18,243 bases of DNA, from positions 1-18,243 of the forward strand of contig JAXDLT010000065.1 of assembly GCA_034666465.1 (NCBI GenBank), written 5' to 3'. Below are positions 1 to 7,405 of this stretch, one piece after another. Every line of letters starts with the position of its first letter. The first letter of the stretch is position 1. This DNA comes from CF-96 sp028287605 (lineage in GTDB: Bacteria > Chloroflexota > Dormibacteria > Aeolococcales > Aeolococcaceae). The notes beneath the pieces were generated by a model that made no database searches, had not been told where the DNA came from, and was given only the letters and a program-made list of their open reading frames with translations. Both the position numbers and the translations under genes were made by a program.

Positions 1-283
1 AGTGCAGCGCCGCGGCCTCCACACCGAGCTGCTCGAGAGCGTCGATCTGGTCCTTCATCAGCGCGATCAGCGGTGAGACCACCACCGTCGGCGCCTCGGT
101 GAGCACCGCGGGAAGCTGGTAGCAGAGGGACTTCCCGCCCCCGGTGGGCATCACCACCATGGCGTCGCGGCCCTGGAGCACGGCCTCGACCACCTCACGC
201 TGGCCGGGCCGGAAGCGGTCGTGCCCGAAGTGGCGGCGAAGCCCGTCGAGGAGTGCGTCGGCAGCCAGCGCCATCCCTCGCAT
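1..283 (-). CDS. recQ: ATP-dependent DNA helicase RecQ, N-terminal part (cut by window edge)
   Basis: This is the first ~94 residues of a superfamily 2 DNA helicase, which unwinds DNA 3'-5' in recombination and repair. Visible are the RecQ N-terminal zero motif (FGHDRFRPGQREVVEAVLQG), a Walker A/motif I of the RecQ form (MPTGGGKSLCYQLPA) and motif Ia (VVSPLIALMKDQ). This order and wording are typical of RecQ and not of other DEAD-box helicases. The start may be ATG at 283 or the in-frame ATG at 274. The DEAH box, RQC and HRDC regions lie beyond position 1, so completeness cannot be judged. It is on the same strand as comEC, 110 bases downstream of it and separated from it by two strong hairpins, so it may be transcribed separately. 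Confidence 0.93.
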   Translation of the reverse strand, partial: MRGMALAADALLDGLRRHFGHDRFRPGQREVVEAVLQGRDAMVVMPTGGGKSLCYQLPAVLTEAPTVVVSPLIALMKDQIDALEQLGVEAAALH

Positions 284-321
284 TAAAGGTGGTCCCCGGT
301 GCCACCCGTGCTCATTGTCCA

Positions 322-359
322 GGGGGGGTGTCCCCCCCTCGCTCGGCGGCAGAGCCGCC
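322..359 (-). terminator. double hairpin between comEC and recQ
   Basis: Two perfect inverted repeats lie side by side: seven G, TGT, seven C (322-338), and GGCGGC-AGA-GCCGCC (345-359). Read on the minus strand they follow the comEC stop at 393. There is no clear T-tract, so a terminator role is an inference. They could equally be a copy of a REP-like intergenic palindrome family. Confidence 0.4.
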
Positions 360-392
360 TGCGCTCACCCCGCCCCACCTTGATGAGCAAGC

Positions 393-2681
393 TCATGTGG
401 CGCGGAGCCCGGCGGGGCCGCCCACGTACTCGAGGCTGCCGTCGAGGGCGGTGGAGCGCAGCCCCGTCCCCGGCGCGGTGAGGCGCGGCGCCCGCGCGCT
501 GGGGACGGCGAGCAGCCGGGGACGAGCGGCGGCGAGCAGTGCCGGGACGACCGCACCGCGGGCGGGGGTGACCACGAGATCGGAGGCGAGCGAGCCGCCC
601 TCGGCCGCCGCCAGCTCGTCCTGTCCCGGCGGCGCCAGCGCCCCGAGCACCAGCGCGGCGCCGCCGCCGGCGGCGACCTGCACGGCGCAGGCCACCGGTC
701 CGGTGTCCGGCGGAGCGCCGAGGAGCAGCCGCCAGACGGTGCCGTGCCAGCTCCACGGCCGGCCGGCGGGCATCCGCACCACGGTGGCGCCGCCGGCGCG
801 CAGCCCGTCGACCGCCTGCTCGGCGCCCGGGCCCAGCCGCGCCGCGGGCACCACCACGGCACCGGCCCGGTAGCCGCCGGAGAGGCCGGCGAGCCCGGCC
901 ACGGTGGTGCGGTCGCCGCCGCTCAGTACCACCAGGTCGAGGCTGCGGGTGAGCGGCGGGAGGACCTGCCCCAGGGCGCCGAGCAGCCGGGTGGGGTCGG
1001 AGCCGCCGTCGACCAGCGCGGTGGCGCCGTCGGCGGCGCGCACCAGCGTGGCCGCCGACCCCCCGGTGTCGAGCACGACCAGGTGCAGCCGGCCGTCGGG
1101 GCGGGACAGCAGCAGCAGGACGACCGCCGCCGACACCACCGCGGCGGCGGCGGCGGCCACCCGGGCGCGGCCGGCGCCCCCGGGGTGCGCGGCCACCGGC
1201 GGGCGGCGCAGCCGGGCCGCCGCCACCAGCCCCAGCCCTCCGCCCGCCAGCCCGGCCAGCAGCGCCCAGGTCCAGGCCCGGGGCCAGGAACCGATGTGGA
1301 GCGCCGCCCCCGGCAGCGCCGCGGCCGCTTGCGCGAGCAGGCCGATGGCGGTGACCAGCAGGCCGGCGGCGGCGAGCGGCGCCCAGCCCAGGGCGGGCAC
1401 CGCCATGGCCACGCCCGCCCCCACCCAGCCGAGGACCACCAGCAGCGGCACCGCCGGGATCACCAGCGCGTTGGCGAGGGGAGCGACCAGCGAGAGCACC
1501 CCGAAGGTGGAGGCCATCACCGGAACGGTCGCGACCTGGGCGGCGACGGTGACCGCGAACGGCTCGGCCAGCCAGCGCGGCCCCGGCAGCCGCGCGGTCA
1601 GCGGGCCGGCGAGCAGCAGGATGCCGAGGGTGCCGAGGAACGAGAGCTGGAAGCCCACGTCGGTGCAGAGCGGGGGATCGACGGCGAGCAGCAGCGCCGC
1701 GGTGGCGGAGAGCAGCGCCAGCGGCTGCAGCCGCCGGCCGGTGCCGCGCACCAGCAGGGCGGCGCCGGCCATCAGCGCACTGCGCAGCGCCGCCGCGCCA
1801 CCTCCGGCGATGCCGACGTAGAGGGCGACCGCCGGCCCGATCAGCACCAGGCGGCGGCGCGGGCCCAGGCCGAGAGTCGCCGCCAGCCGGGTCAGCAGGC
1901 CGATCACGATCGCCACCTTCAGCCCGCTGGTGGCAACCAGGTGGATGAGGCCGGCGTCGCGCAGCGCCGCCGCGGTGTCCGGGGGCAGCGTGCCGTGGAT
2001 CCCGAAGGCGATCTCCATCAGGAGGGTGGCGGTCACCGGAGGCAGCGCCGCGCCGACGGTGGCGGCGATCCGGCCACGCACGGCGGCGAGCGCCCGCGCC
2101 GCACCGGGCCGGCCGGCGGCGAGGCGGACGACGCGCGGGGAGACCGCCACCGCGGCCACGCCGTCGCGCTGGAGCGCCGCCGCCGAGGTGGGCCCGGCGC
2201 GCTGACCCGGGGGCCGCAGCGCCGCCGCCTCGAGACGGACCCGGTCGCCGGCGGCGAGATCCGGGTGGCCGGGCAGCGCCGCCAGCACCCCTCCGCCGGC
2301 CCGCCCCTCGCCGCCCGCTCCGGCCAGGCGCTCGGCGTCGACGGTCACCAGCGCCTCGCCGCGATGGGCCACCGGCGCATCCCGCACCGTTCCCACCACG
2401 ACCACCGCCCCCGCGGCGATGGGCAGGCCGGTGGCCGCTGGCGCCGCGGTGCCGCGAAGCATCCCCAGCACCGCGGCGAGCAGGGTGACGGCGGCGAGTC
2501 CCCAGCCCCGCGCCCCCCGGCGGCACAGCGCCGCCACCACCCCCGCGCCCCCGCCGGCCAGCGCGGTCGCCGGCGGCGCCGCGGCGGGCAGGGCGCCGAC
2601 CGCGCAGAGCGAGAGGCCGGTGGCGAAGGCGCCGGCGACGAGGACGGCGGGCACCGCGCCCTCCCCCACCCCGGTCCTCAC
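393..2681 (-). CDS. comEC: ComEC/Rec2-type DNA uptake channel with degenerate metallo-beta-lactamase domain
   Basis: This is a polytopic membrane protein of about 762 residues, expected to carry single-stranded DNA across the cytoplasmic membrane during transformation. An N-terminal hydrophobic and soluble part (DUF4131-like) is followed by the Competence domain, with the hallmark HLVATSGLKVAIVIG segment (the family usually has SGLHV), many hydrophobic helices, and a C-terminal metallo-beta-lactamase-like domain starting near LHLVVLDTGGSAATLV and ALVDGG. The metal-binding HxHxDH motif expected next is replaced by SGGDRTTV, so nuclease chemistry is probably lost. The chosen GTG start at 2681 overlaps the comEA stop (GTGA), the usual arrangement for translational coupling. 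The frame is open further upstream, but only inside comEA. High GC makes antisense frames long; these are shadows. Confidence 0.9.
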   Translation of the reverse strand: MRTGVGEGAVPAVLVAGAFATGLSLCAVGALPAAAPPATALAGGGAGVVAALCRRGARGWGLAAVTLLAAVLGMLRGTAAPAATGLPIAAGAVVVVGTVRDAPVAHRGEALVTVDAERLAGAGGEGRAGGGVLAALPGHPDLAAGDRVRLEAAALRPPGQRAGPTSAAALQRDGVAAVAVSPRVVRLAAGRPGAARALAAVRGRIAATVGAALPPVTATLLMEIAFGIHGTLPPDTAAALRDAGLIHLVATSGLKVAIVIGLLTRLAATLGLGPRRRLVLIGPAVALYVGIAGGGAAALRSALMAGAALLVRGTGRRLQPLALLSATAALLLAVDPPLCTDVGFQLSFLGTLGILLLAGPLTARLPGPRWLAEPFAVTVAAQVATVPVMASTFGVLSLVAPLANALVIPAVPLLVVLGWVGAGVAMAVPALGWAPLAAAGLLVTAIGLLAQAAAALPGAALHIGSWPRAWTWALLAGLAGGGLGLVAAARLRRPPVAAHPGGAGRARVAAAAAAVVSAAVVLLLLSRPDGRLHLVVLDTGGSAATLVRAADGATALVDGGSDPTRLLGALGQVLPPLTRSLDLVVLSGGDRTTVAGLAGLSGGYRAGAVVVPAARLGPGAEQAVDGLRAGGATVVRMPAGRPWSWHGTVWRLLLGAPPDTGPVACAVQVAAGGGAALVLGALAPPGQDELAAAEGGSLASDLVVTPARGAVVPALLAAARPRLLAVPSARAPRLTAPGTGLRSTALDGSLEYVGGPAGLRAT

Positions 2682-3253
2682 CGCCACACCAGCAGGTGGG
2701 GCCGGAGCGCCGCGACGGTGGCGGCGTCGACGCCGAGCCGGGTGTGCAGCTCGGAGACGCCGGCGAACGGCCCCCACTGGGCGCGGGACTCGACGATCGC
2801 CTCGGGCAGGCCCTCGGGCATCGCCGGCAGCCCGCGCAGCTCCTCGACCGAGGCGGTGTTGAGGTCGAGCCGTGACCCGCCGGCGGCGCCGCCGGCGCGG
2901 CGGAAGGGGACGTTCACCTGGCGGCCGTCGTGCACGGGCGCGGCGAGGTCGGGGAGCCGCCCGGGGTCGGCCTCCACGGTGACTCCGCCGGCCGCCGCGA
3001 CCGCGTCGGCCACGCGGGCGCCGGTGCTGAGCCGGTACAGGCCGGGGCGGGCGACGGCGCCGCTGACGTGCACCAGCGAGGCCGCCGCCGCGGGGGCGTC
3101 GAGGGGCTCGCCGAGGGCGGCCGGCGCCCCCACCGCGACCGCCGGACCGCCGCCCCCCGCATGGAGCAGCACCGCCGCGACGGCGAGGAGGGCGGCGAGC
3201 CCGGCCACCGCCGCGGCCAGCGGCCAGTTCCGTGGTCCTTCGTCGGCAGACAT
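2678..3253 (-). CDS. comEA: ComEA-type DNA-binding competence protein
   Basis: This is a 191-residue membrane-anchored DNA receptor for transformation. Residues ~10-32 form one hydrophobic transmembrane segment, residues ~59-118 are an SLBB domain (LVHVSGAVARPGLYRL...), and residues ~128-191 are the helix-hairpin-helix DNA-binding domain beginning with the diagnostic LDLNTASVEELRGLP. Length and order match ComEA. The ATG at 3253 is preferred over an in-frame TTG at 3292 because the extra residues look unlike a signal and because a promoter lies just upstream. The stop overlaps the GTG start of comEC, so the two form an operon. HhH residues are slightly altered (PAMPEGLPEAIVESR instead of PGIG-type loops), but the fold should be kept. 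Confidence 0.93.
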   Translation of the reverse strand: MSADEGPRNWPLAAAVAGLAALLAVAAVLLHAGGGGPAVAVGAPAALGEPLDAPAAAASLVHVSGAVARPGLYRLSTGARVADAVAAAGGVTVEADPGRLPDLAAPVHDGRQVNVPFRRAGGAAGGSRLDLNTASVEELRGLPAMPEGLPEAIVESRAQWGPFAGVSELHTRLGVDAATVAALRPHLLVWR

Positions 3254-3263
3254 ACTGATTTGT

Positions 3264-3292
3264 ATACTAGCGGGAACGCACGACGCACGCAA
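3264..3292 (-). promoter_or_regulatory. candidate comEA-comEC promoter, near-leaderless
   Basis: On the minus strand, TTGCGT (3292-3287) and TAGTAT (3269-3264) are separated by exactly 17 bases. The predicted start of transcription falls only a few bases before the ATG at 3253, and no Shine-Dalgarno sequence is visible, so the mRNA would be leaderless or nearly so. This is seen by eye only. Confidence 0.45.
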
Positions 3293-3319
3293 CCCGCCGC
3301 CCGCGGCAGGAGCCGGCCT

Positions 3320-3883
3320 CTAGGAGACCCGGTAGCGGCGCTGGCCGTCCTCGCCGACGACCGTCTGGGCACCGGCCCGCTCGGCGAGGAAGCGCACCGC
3401 CCTCCCCGACACCGGCACCCCGTTGCGGGTGATCTCCGCGGCGATCTCGGCCGCGGTGGCCTCGCCGCCGATCTTGGCGATCACCGCGTGGACCACCTGC
3501 GGGGTGACCCCCTCGGGGGTGGCACGGCCGCGGGTGCGCCGCACCCGGGGCGCCGCCGCGCGCACTCCGCCGCGCCGCACCCCGCGCCGCGCCGCCTCCG
3601 GCTCCACGGCCCCCGCACGGCGCCGCCCCCGCCGTCCCGCGGTCCCGGCGTCCCCGAGCGCCCTGCTGGCGCGCTCGAGCATGGAGACGGCGTCGCGCAG
3701 CTCGGCGCGAAGCCCCTCGTTGTCGGCGCGGAGCGCCTCGATCTCGACCACCAGCGTCTCGATCTGGCCGACCATGCGCTCGGCCGTCTGGACCAGCACC
3801 GAGCCCTGGCTGGCATCACGGCGACTGCGGGCAGTGGTCCGCGGGGCGCGAGGTGCGGCCGTGGTGGAACGCGTGCGAGCCAT
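3320..3883 (-). CDS. hypothetical protein: coiled coil, basic linker, C-terminal winged-helix-like domain
   Basis: This 187-residue protein is not recognised as a named family. Residues 1-25 are rich in Arg, Thr and Ala. Residues ~30-75 have the heptad-like Leu/Ile/Val pattern of a coiled coil (ERMVGQIETLVVEIEALRAD and onward). Residues ~80-125 are a very Arg-rich linker. Residues ~127-187 have the alternating helix/strand pattern of a winged helix (VTPQVVHAVIAKIGGEATAA, then RYRVS at the end). A nucleic-acid-binding, oligomerising protein is a reasonable inference. The ATG at 3883 is chosen because a G-run lies about 10 bases upstream; an in-frame ATG at 3901 would add six residues. The longer open frame towards 4138 runs into the tRNA promoter region and looks non-coding. 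It is on the same strand as comEA and ends 67 bases before the comEA ATG. Confidence 0.65.
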   Translation of the reverse strand: MARTRSTTAAPRAPRTTARSRRDASQGSVLVQTAERMVGQIETLVVEIEALRADNEGLRAELRDAVSMLERASRALGDAGTAGRRGRRRAGAVEPEAARRGVRRGGVRAAAPRVRRTRGRATPEGVTPQVVHAVIAKIGGEATAAEIAAEITRNGVPVSGRAVRFLAERAGAQTVVGEDGQRRYRVS

Positions 3884-4093
3884 GTGCGTACAGCCCCCCA
3901 TGGAGCGCGCGGGGAAGAAGTGGTCTCTGGTCGCGTCAGCGCGCGCGCATTGGACGCAGGCGGCCACTGCGATTGTCTCCCATCGGTCGCGCCGTCTGCA
4001 AACAGTCCCTGCGGAGCGCCCAAAGGCTCCGTCCACTGCATCCGCCTCGCCATCCGGGGCGCCGGCGCGGCCCCGCCGCCGTGCTCGGGGGGG

Positions 4094-4123
4094 TGACGCA
4101 GGCGGCGCCGGCGTCGGTATCAT
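4094..4123 (+). promoter_or_regulatory. candidate tRNA-Ala promoter
   Basis: TGACGC (4094-4099) and TATCAT (4118-4123) are 18 bases apart. The predicted transcription start falls at about the first base of the tRNA (4131). Confidence 0.4.
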
Positions 4124-4130
4124 CCGGGGC

Positions 4131-4206
<76 letters not shown>

Positions 4207-4210
4207 GAAC

Positions 4211-4252
4211 GCTGATTCGAGTTCAGCAGCAGCGCTTGCGTAACACGCAAGC
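4211..4252 (+). repeat. two tRNA-like hairpins just downstream of tRNA-Ala, possible attachment-site structure
   Basis: The first hairpin, GCTGA-TTCGAGT-TCAGC (4211-4227), has the 5-bp stem and 7-base TTCGANN loop of a T arm. The second, GCTTGCG-TAACA-CGCAAGC (4234-4252), overlaps a 21-base stretch (4231-4251) that matches the tRNA anticodon arm (4153-4173) at 17 of 21 positions, all differences being transitions. No T-tract follows, so it is not a typical terminator. It may be a recombination core or arm site, or a tRNA remnant carried by the element. Confidence 0.4.
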
Positions 4253-4362
4253 CCAGAGAAGGTCTGCCGAAAACCGCTGCCAATATGCGGCTGGCAAGAG
4301 AGTATCAGCAGCGGGTTGGTGCTAAAATCGGAGTCAATTTGCCATGCCCCGTGGAGCATTGC

Positions 4363-5310
4363 GTGCCCGATCTCACCCTCGTCAGGCCCGGCCCCGCGAC
4401 GGCGCTGACGCGCCTGGTCGACGACTACCTCATGTCCTGCCGCGCTCGCGGGCTGGCGCCGAACACCGTGCAGGTGAGCTACGGCTACCCGCTCCGCGGC
4501 GTCCTGCTCCCCTGGTGCGCCGACCGCGGGGTCAGCGAGCTGACCGGCCTCGACCCGCGCCAGGTCGACGCCTTCACCGTGCACCTGCACGAGGCCGGCG
4601 GCCGGAACGGCGGCCGGCTCTCCAAGGCGAGCGTCCACGCCTACCTCCGGGCGGTCCGCGGCTTCCTGGCGTGGTGCCAGAAGGAGGGCGAGGCGGTCGT
4701 CGCCCGTCCCACGCTCCCGCGCCTGCCCAAGCGCGTCCTCGACGTCCTCGACCGGGAGGAGATCGCTCGCCTCGAGACCGCCGCGCCCACCGAGCGCGAC
4801 CGGCTGATCATCCGCATCCTCGGCGACTGCGGGGTGCGCGCCGCCGAGCTCTGCCAGCTGACCGTCGACGACGTGGTCCGGCACGACCGCCAGGCCTTCC
4901 TCCGCGTCCATGGCAAGGGTGAGCGTGACCGCCTGGTGCCGCTGCCACCGGTCCTGCTCCGGCGGCTCGACCGCTACGTCAAGGGCACCCGCCCCGCCAC
5001 CGCCACGACTCCACGGCTCTTCGTGGCTCTGCGCAGGGGGCCCAGCGGTGGCTACCAGCCGCTCACGCCGAGCGGCGTGCTCCAACTGGTCCGCTCCGCG
5101 GCGATGCGCGCCGGCATCACCAAGCGCGTCTACACCCACCTGCTCCGGCACAGCTTCATCACCAACGCGCTCCGCGGCGGGATGAATCCGATGATGGTCG
5201 CCCAGGTCGCGGGGCACACCAGCTTGCGCATGATCGAGCGCGTCTACAGCCACCTCGATCAGGCGGACGCCTACGAGGCGATGATCCGGCTGCTCAGCGC
5301 CGAGAGGTAG
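4363..5310 (+). CDS. tyrosine recombinase / phage-type integrase
   Basis: This is a site-specific DNA recombinase that acts through a covalent phosphotyrosine intermediate. From the GTG at 4363 it has 315 residues: an N-terminal SAM-like core-binding domain (~12-112) and a C-terminal catalytic domain (~128-312). All catalytic residues are visible: Arg in GVRAAEL (~159), Lys in HGKGERDR (~185), His and Arg in HLLRH (~259 and 262), His in AGHTS (~285) and nucleophile Tyr in ERVYSH (~295). The GTG is preferred because GGAG (4353-4356) stands six bases before it. An in-frame ATG at 4285 would add 26 atypical residues translated from lower-GC DNA. It lies 156 bases after tRNA-Ala in the same direction, the usual layout of a tRNA-targeted element. 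XerC/D-like housekeeping function is less likely, given this context and the broken genes that follow. Confidence 0.92.
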   Translation: MPDLTLVRPGPATALTRLVDDYLMSCRARGLAPNTVQVSYGYPLRGVLLPWCADRGVSELTGLDPRQVDAFTVHLHEAGGRNGGRLSKASVHAYLRAVRGFLAWCQKEGEAVVARPTLPRLPKRVLDVLDREEIARLETAAPTERDRLIIRILGDCGVRAAELCQLTVDDVVRHDRQAFLRVHGKGERDRLVPLPPVLLRRLDRYVKGTRPATATTPRLFVALRRGPSGGYQPLTPSGVLQLVRSAAMRAGITKRVYTHLLRHSFITNALRGGMNPMMVAQVAGHTSLRMIERVYSHLDQADAYEAMIRLLSAER

Positions 5311-5325
5311 GACTACGATGCCCTC

Positions 5326-5604
5326 ATGGCCAGCGCAGCGCCCAACCCCCGTGACCGATCCGATCTCCACCGCCTCGTGGACGAACTCCCTGACGATGCG
5401 GTCGACGGCGCCGCTGTCCTGCTCCGCAGCATCAAGAGTCGGCGCATCGAGCCGGACCAGGCGTGGTTCTGGACGCCCGAGTGGCAGGAGGGCGAGCGGG
5501 AGGTCGACGAGGCGATCGCCCGCGGTGAGCACGGAACGATCTACGTCAGCGACGAGGAGTTCATCTCGGCTCTCGAGAAGGATCTCAAGCCTCTCGAGCC
5601 GTAG
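5326..5604 (+). CDS. putative type II antitoxin (RelB/ParD-like small acidic protein)
   Basis: This is a 92-residue acidic protein. The N-terminal helical part (DLHRLVDELPDDAVDGAAVL) resembles the first helix pair of many antitoxins paired with RelE/ParE toxins. The C-terminal part (WFWTPEWQEGEREVDEAIA, then SDEEFISALEKDL) is the style of tail that wraps the partner toxin. The ATG at 5326 follows the integrase stop by 15 bases. The downstream toxin frame begins at GTG 5608, three bases after this stop, a spacing typical of toxin-antitoxin operons. Because that toxin is broken, this gene may survive as an orphan antitoxin. The family assignment rests on resemblance and context only. Confidence 0.72.
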   Translation: MASAAPNPRDRSDLHRLVDELPDDAVDGAAVLLRSIKSRRIEPDQAWFWTPEWQEGEREVDEAIARGEHGTIYVSDEEFISALEKDLKPLEP

Positions 5605-5607
5605 GCA

Positions 5608-5882
5608 GTGCCGACATATGAGCGGTGGCCGCGGTTCCAGAGGGACTTCCGGGACCTGACCCGGACCGGCAGCGTGCCGCTCTGGCCATGCTGCGGCTCT
5701 TCCTTCGCGGCCTTCGAACGGGGGGCTTCGATCCGCCCCTCCGTCTCAGCGAGTCCAGGGCCAGGCCGGGGTGTGGGAGCTCAACCTGGGCACCGAACGG
5801 CCGCGCCACATTCCACTACGGGCCCGAGGTGAGGCCTGGCGAGCCTCACATCGTCTGGCGCCGCATCGGCAGCCATGACACC
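5608..5882 (+). pseudogene. RelE/ParE-like toxin, inactivated by several frameshifts
   Basis: Pieces of one ~90-residue RelE/ParE-type toxin can be read in order, but in changing frames. First comes MPTYERWPRFQRDFRDL (from GTG 5608), then RQRAALAMLRLFLRGLRTGG in the next frame, then RVQGQAGVWELN (around 5750-5785) in a third frame, then GRATFHYGPEVRPGEPHIVW and RRIGSHD back in the second frame. At least three indels are therefore needed to restore a protein, and the C-terminus runs on without a natural stop. Such toxins normally cleave mRNA at the ribosome or poison gyrase; this copy cannot be made intact. It lies three bases after the antitoxin. Sequencing error could explain one indel but hardly three within 200 bases. 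Confidence 0.7.
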
Positions 5883-5916
5883 TCCGCGAGCCGTGGGCCC
5901 ACGTTCGCCCTCGGGC

Positions 5917-6166
5917 TCAGCCAAGGAGCACCCCCACGTTCTCAAGCGCAGGGGCGGCGCCCAGTGCCCGGGCGATCAGGCGGAGAGTCCTCGGCGAGAT
6001 GGCCTTCCCGGCCAGCGCAGCGGTCACGGTCGGGTTGCTGACCCCTGCGGCTGTGGCCGACTCCGCCCAGCGTCTCCTCGATGTGGTCGCCGTAGCCATC
6101 GGCCGCGAGGCTGGTCATGAACCCGGCGCACCCGGAGACCAACGTGAGCCGGTGCGCGCTGTCCAC
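5917..6166 (-). pseudogene. HTH (Xre/LacI-like) regulator fragment with a frameshift
   Basis: On the minus strand a short coding-like stretch reads MTSLAADGYGDHIEETL and, after a frame change near 6068, AESATAAGVSNPTVTAALAG, then KAISPRTLRLIARALG and a stop at 5917. The second part has the helix-turn-helix pattern of small Xre/LacI-type DNA-binding proteins (GVSNPTVTAALAG as turn plus recognition helix). Neither frame alone gives a complete protein. It lies at the end of the integrase/toxin-antitoxin segment and may be a leftover element regulator. The identity of the upstream half is unknown. The overlapping plus-strand frame is judged a shadow. Confidence 0.4.
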
Positions 6167-6343
6167 GTGCTCGCGAACCGGGTGTGAGGACGGCGAGCCG
6201 ATGCGCGCCTGGCGCAGCTGAGTCCGCGGCGCGCCGCGGCGCTGAACGTCCCGGAGATCAGCGTCACCCTCGCGCCCGTGCTCGGCATCGGGGTGGCTAG
6301 CAGTCCGCTCGCTTCCCGTGCCCCAGCCCGGCGCGGGCGTGGC
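6167..6343. other. intergenic, no gene recognised
   Basis: This stretch lies between the HTH fragment and the PLP enzyme. No convincing reading frame is seen. The minus strand gives short coding-like pieces (for example VTLISGT) that may extend the decayed regulator fragment. No clear promoter could be picked. Confidence 0.3.
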
Positions 6344-7405
6344 ATGCTGGGGGCCGTGAGTGGCCTCGACCGAGTTCGGCTCCGGCTCGATCGGGTCCGC
6401 GCTGCGGTCGGCGAGATCGATCCGGTGTTGCTCGACACGCCGGCGCTGCCGTGCGCGCCGCTCGGCCTGGCACTCGGGTGCTCGCTGACGCTGAAGGTCG
6501 AGACGCTCAACCCGGTCCGGAGCTTCAAGGGGCGCGGCACCGAGACGGTGGCAGCCCTGGCCCGCCAGAAGGGGGCATCACGCGTGGTGTGCGCGAGCGC
6601 CGGGAATCTCGGGCAGGCGCTGGCCTACAGCGGCCGGCGTCGAGGCTTGGAGGTCACGGTCGTGGCGGCGAGAACTGCGAACCCGCTCAAGCTGCGCCAG
6701 ATCGCCGCCTTCGGCGCGGATGTGAGGCTCGATGGGAAGGACATCGAAGACGCCCGGCTGCTGGCGCGCGAGATCGCGGAGGCGGGTCGCGCCTATCTGG
6801 TCGAGGACAGCTTGGATCTGGCGACCTGCGAGGGCGCCGCCACAATCGGCCTCGAGCTCGTCCGAGACGACCCGGGGCTCGACGTCGTGCTCGTGGCTGT
6901 CGGCGGCGGAGCGATGGCCAGCGGCGTGGGCTACGCCGTGCGCTCGCTCGCCGAGCACGTGGAGGTGATCGGAATCCAGCCCGTTGGTGCGCCCGCGATG
7001 GCGCTGTCGTGGCGCCAGGGATCGGTGGTCGAGACGGACCGCATCGAGACGATCGCCGACGGCGTCGCCGGGCGCTGTCCGATCCCGGAGGTGTTGGACG
7101 ACCTGCTCGTCGTGCTCGACGACGTGATGCTCGTTCGCGAGGATTCGATCAAGGTCGGCATGCGGATGCTCCATGAGCACGCGGGACTCGTCGTGGAGCC
7201 GTCCGCAGCGCTTGGGGTCGCCGCCGTCCTCGAGGAACCTGACCGGTTCGCCGGGCGGCGCGTCACCACGATCCTGTGCGGTGGCAACGTGGGTACTGCC
7301 GACTTCGCGCGGTGGGTGCTGGAACCCGTCGCACGCCAGCGCCGCAGCGCAATATCCGACTCTGCCACTTCCCTTTACTCCCCGAGCGGCAATTCAGTGC
7401 GGTGA
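6344..7405 (+). CDS. PLP-dependent threonine/serine dehydratase-like enzyme (fold type II)
   Basis: This ~353-residue cytoplasmic enzyme belongs to the tryptophan-synthase-beta/threonine dehydratase superfamily. It shows the PLP lysine in RSFKGRG (~Lys62), the substrate/phosphate loop ASAGNLGQALA (~83-92), the glycine-rich PLP-phosphate loop VGGGAMASG (~185-193) and the late CGGNVG motif (~311-316) that contacts the PLP ring. These are in the order and spacing of catabolic threonine/serine dehydratases and serine racemases. There is no C-terminal ACT regulatory domain, so feedback control by isoleucine is not expected. Possible starts are ATG 6344 (chosen) and GTG 6356, which has a G-run before it. 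The last ~25 residues look non-native and run 31 bases into the end of the convergent PAS-GGDEF-EAL gene, which suggests an original stop was lost. The exact substrate cannot be told. Confidence 0.85.
   Translation: MLGAVSGLDRVRLRLDRVRAAVGEIDPVLLDTPALPCAPLGLALGCSLTLKVETLNPVRSFKGRGTETVAALARQKGASRVVCASAGNLGQALAYSGRRRGLEVTVVAARTANPLKLRQIAAFGADVRLDGKDIEDARLLAREIAEAGRAYLVEDSLDLATCEGAATIGLELVRDDPGLDVVLVAVGGGAMASGVGYAVRSLAEHVEVIGIQPVGAPAMALSWRQGSVVETDRIETIADGVAGRCPIPEVLDDLLVVLDDVMLVREDSIKVGMRMLHEHAGLVVEPSAALGVAAVLEEPDRFAGRRVTTILCGGNVGTADFARWVLEPVARQRRSAISDSATSLYSPSGNSVR

Noticed and set aside
744..3323. Very long plus-strand frame (859 codons) opposite comEC and comEA
   Set aside because: Its composition (Gly, Gln, Arg, His rich, no hydrophobic core) is typical of antisense translation of high-GC genes; the minus-strand products are clear.
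4094..4098. TGACG and GTGACGCA near the tRNA as a third riboswitch hint
   Set aside because: Only the word GTGACGCA resembles the GEMM core; the rest of the aptamer is missing.
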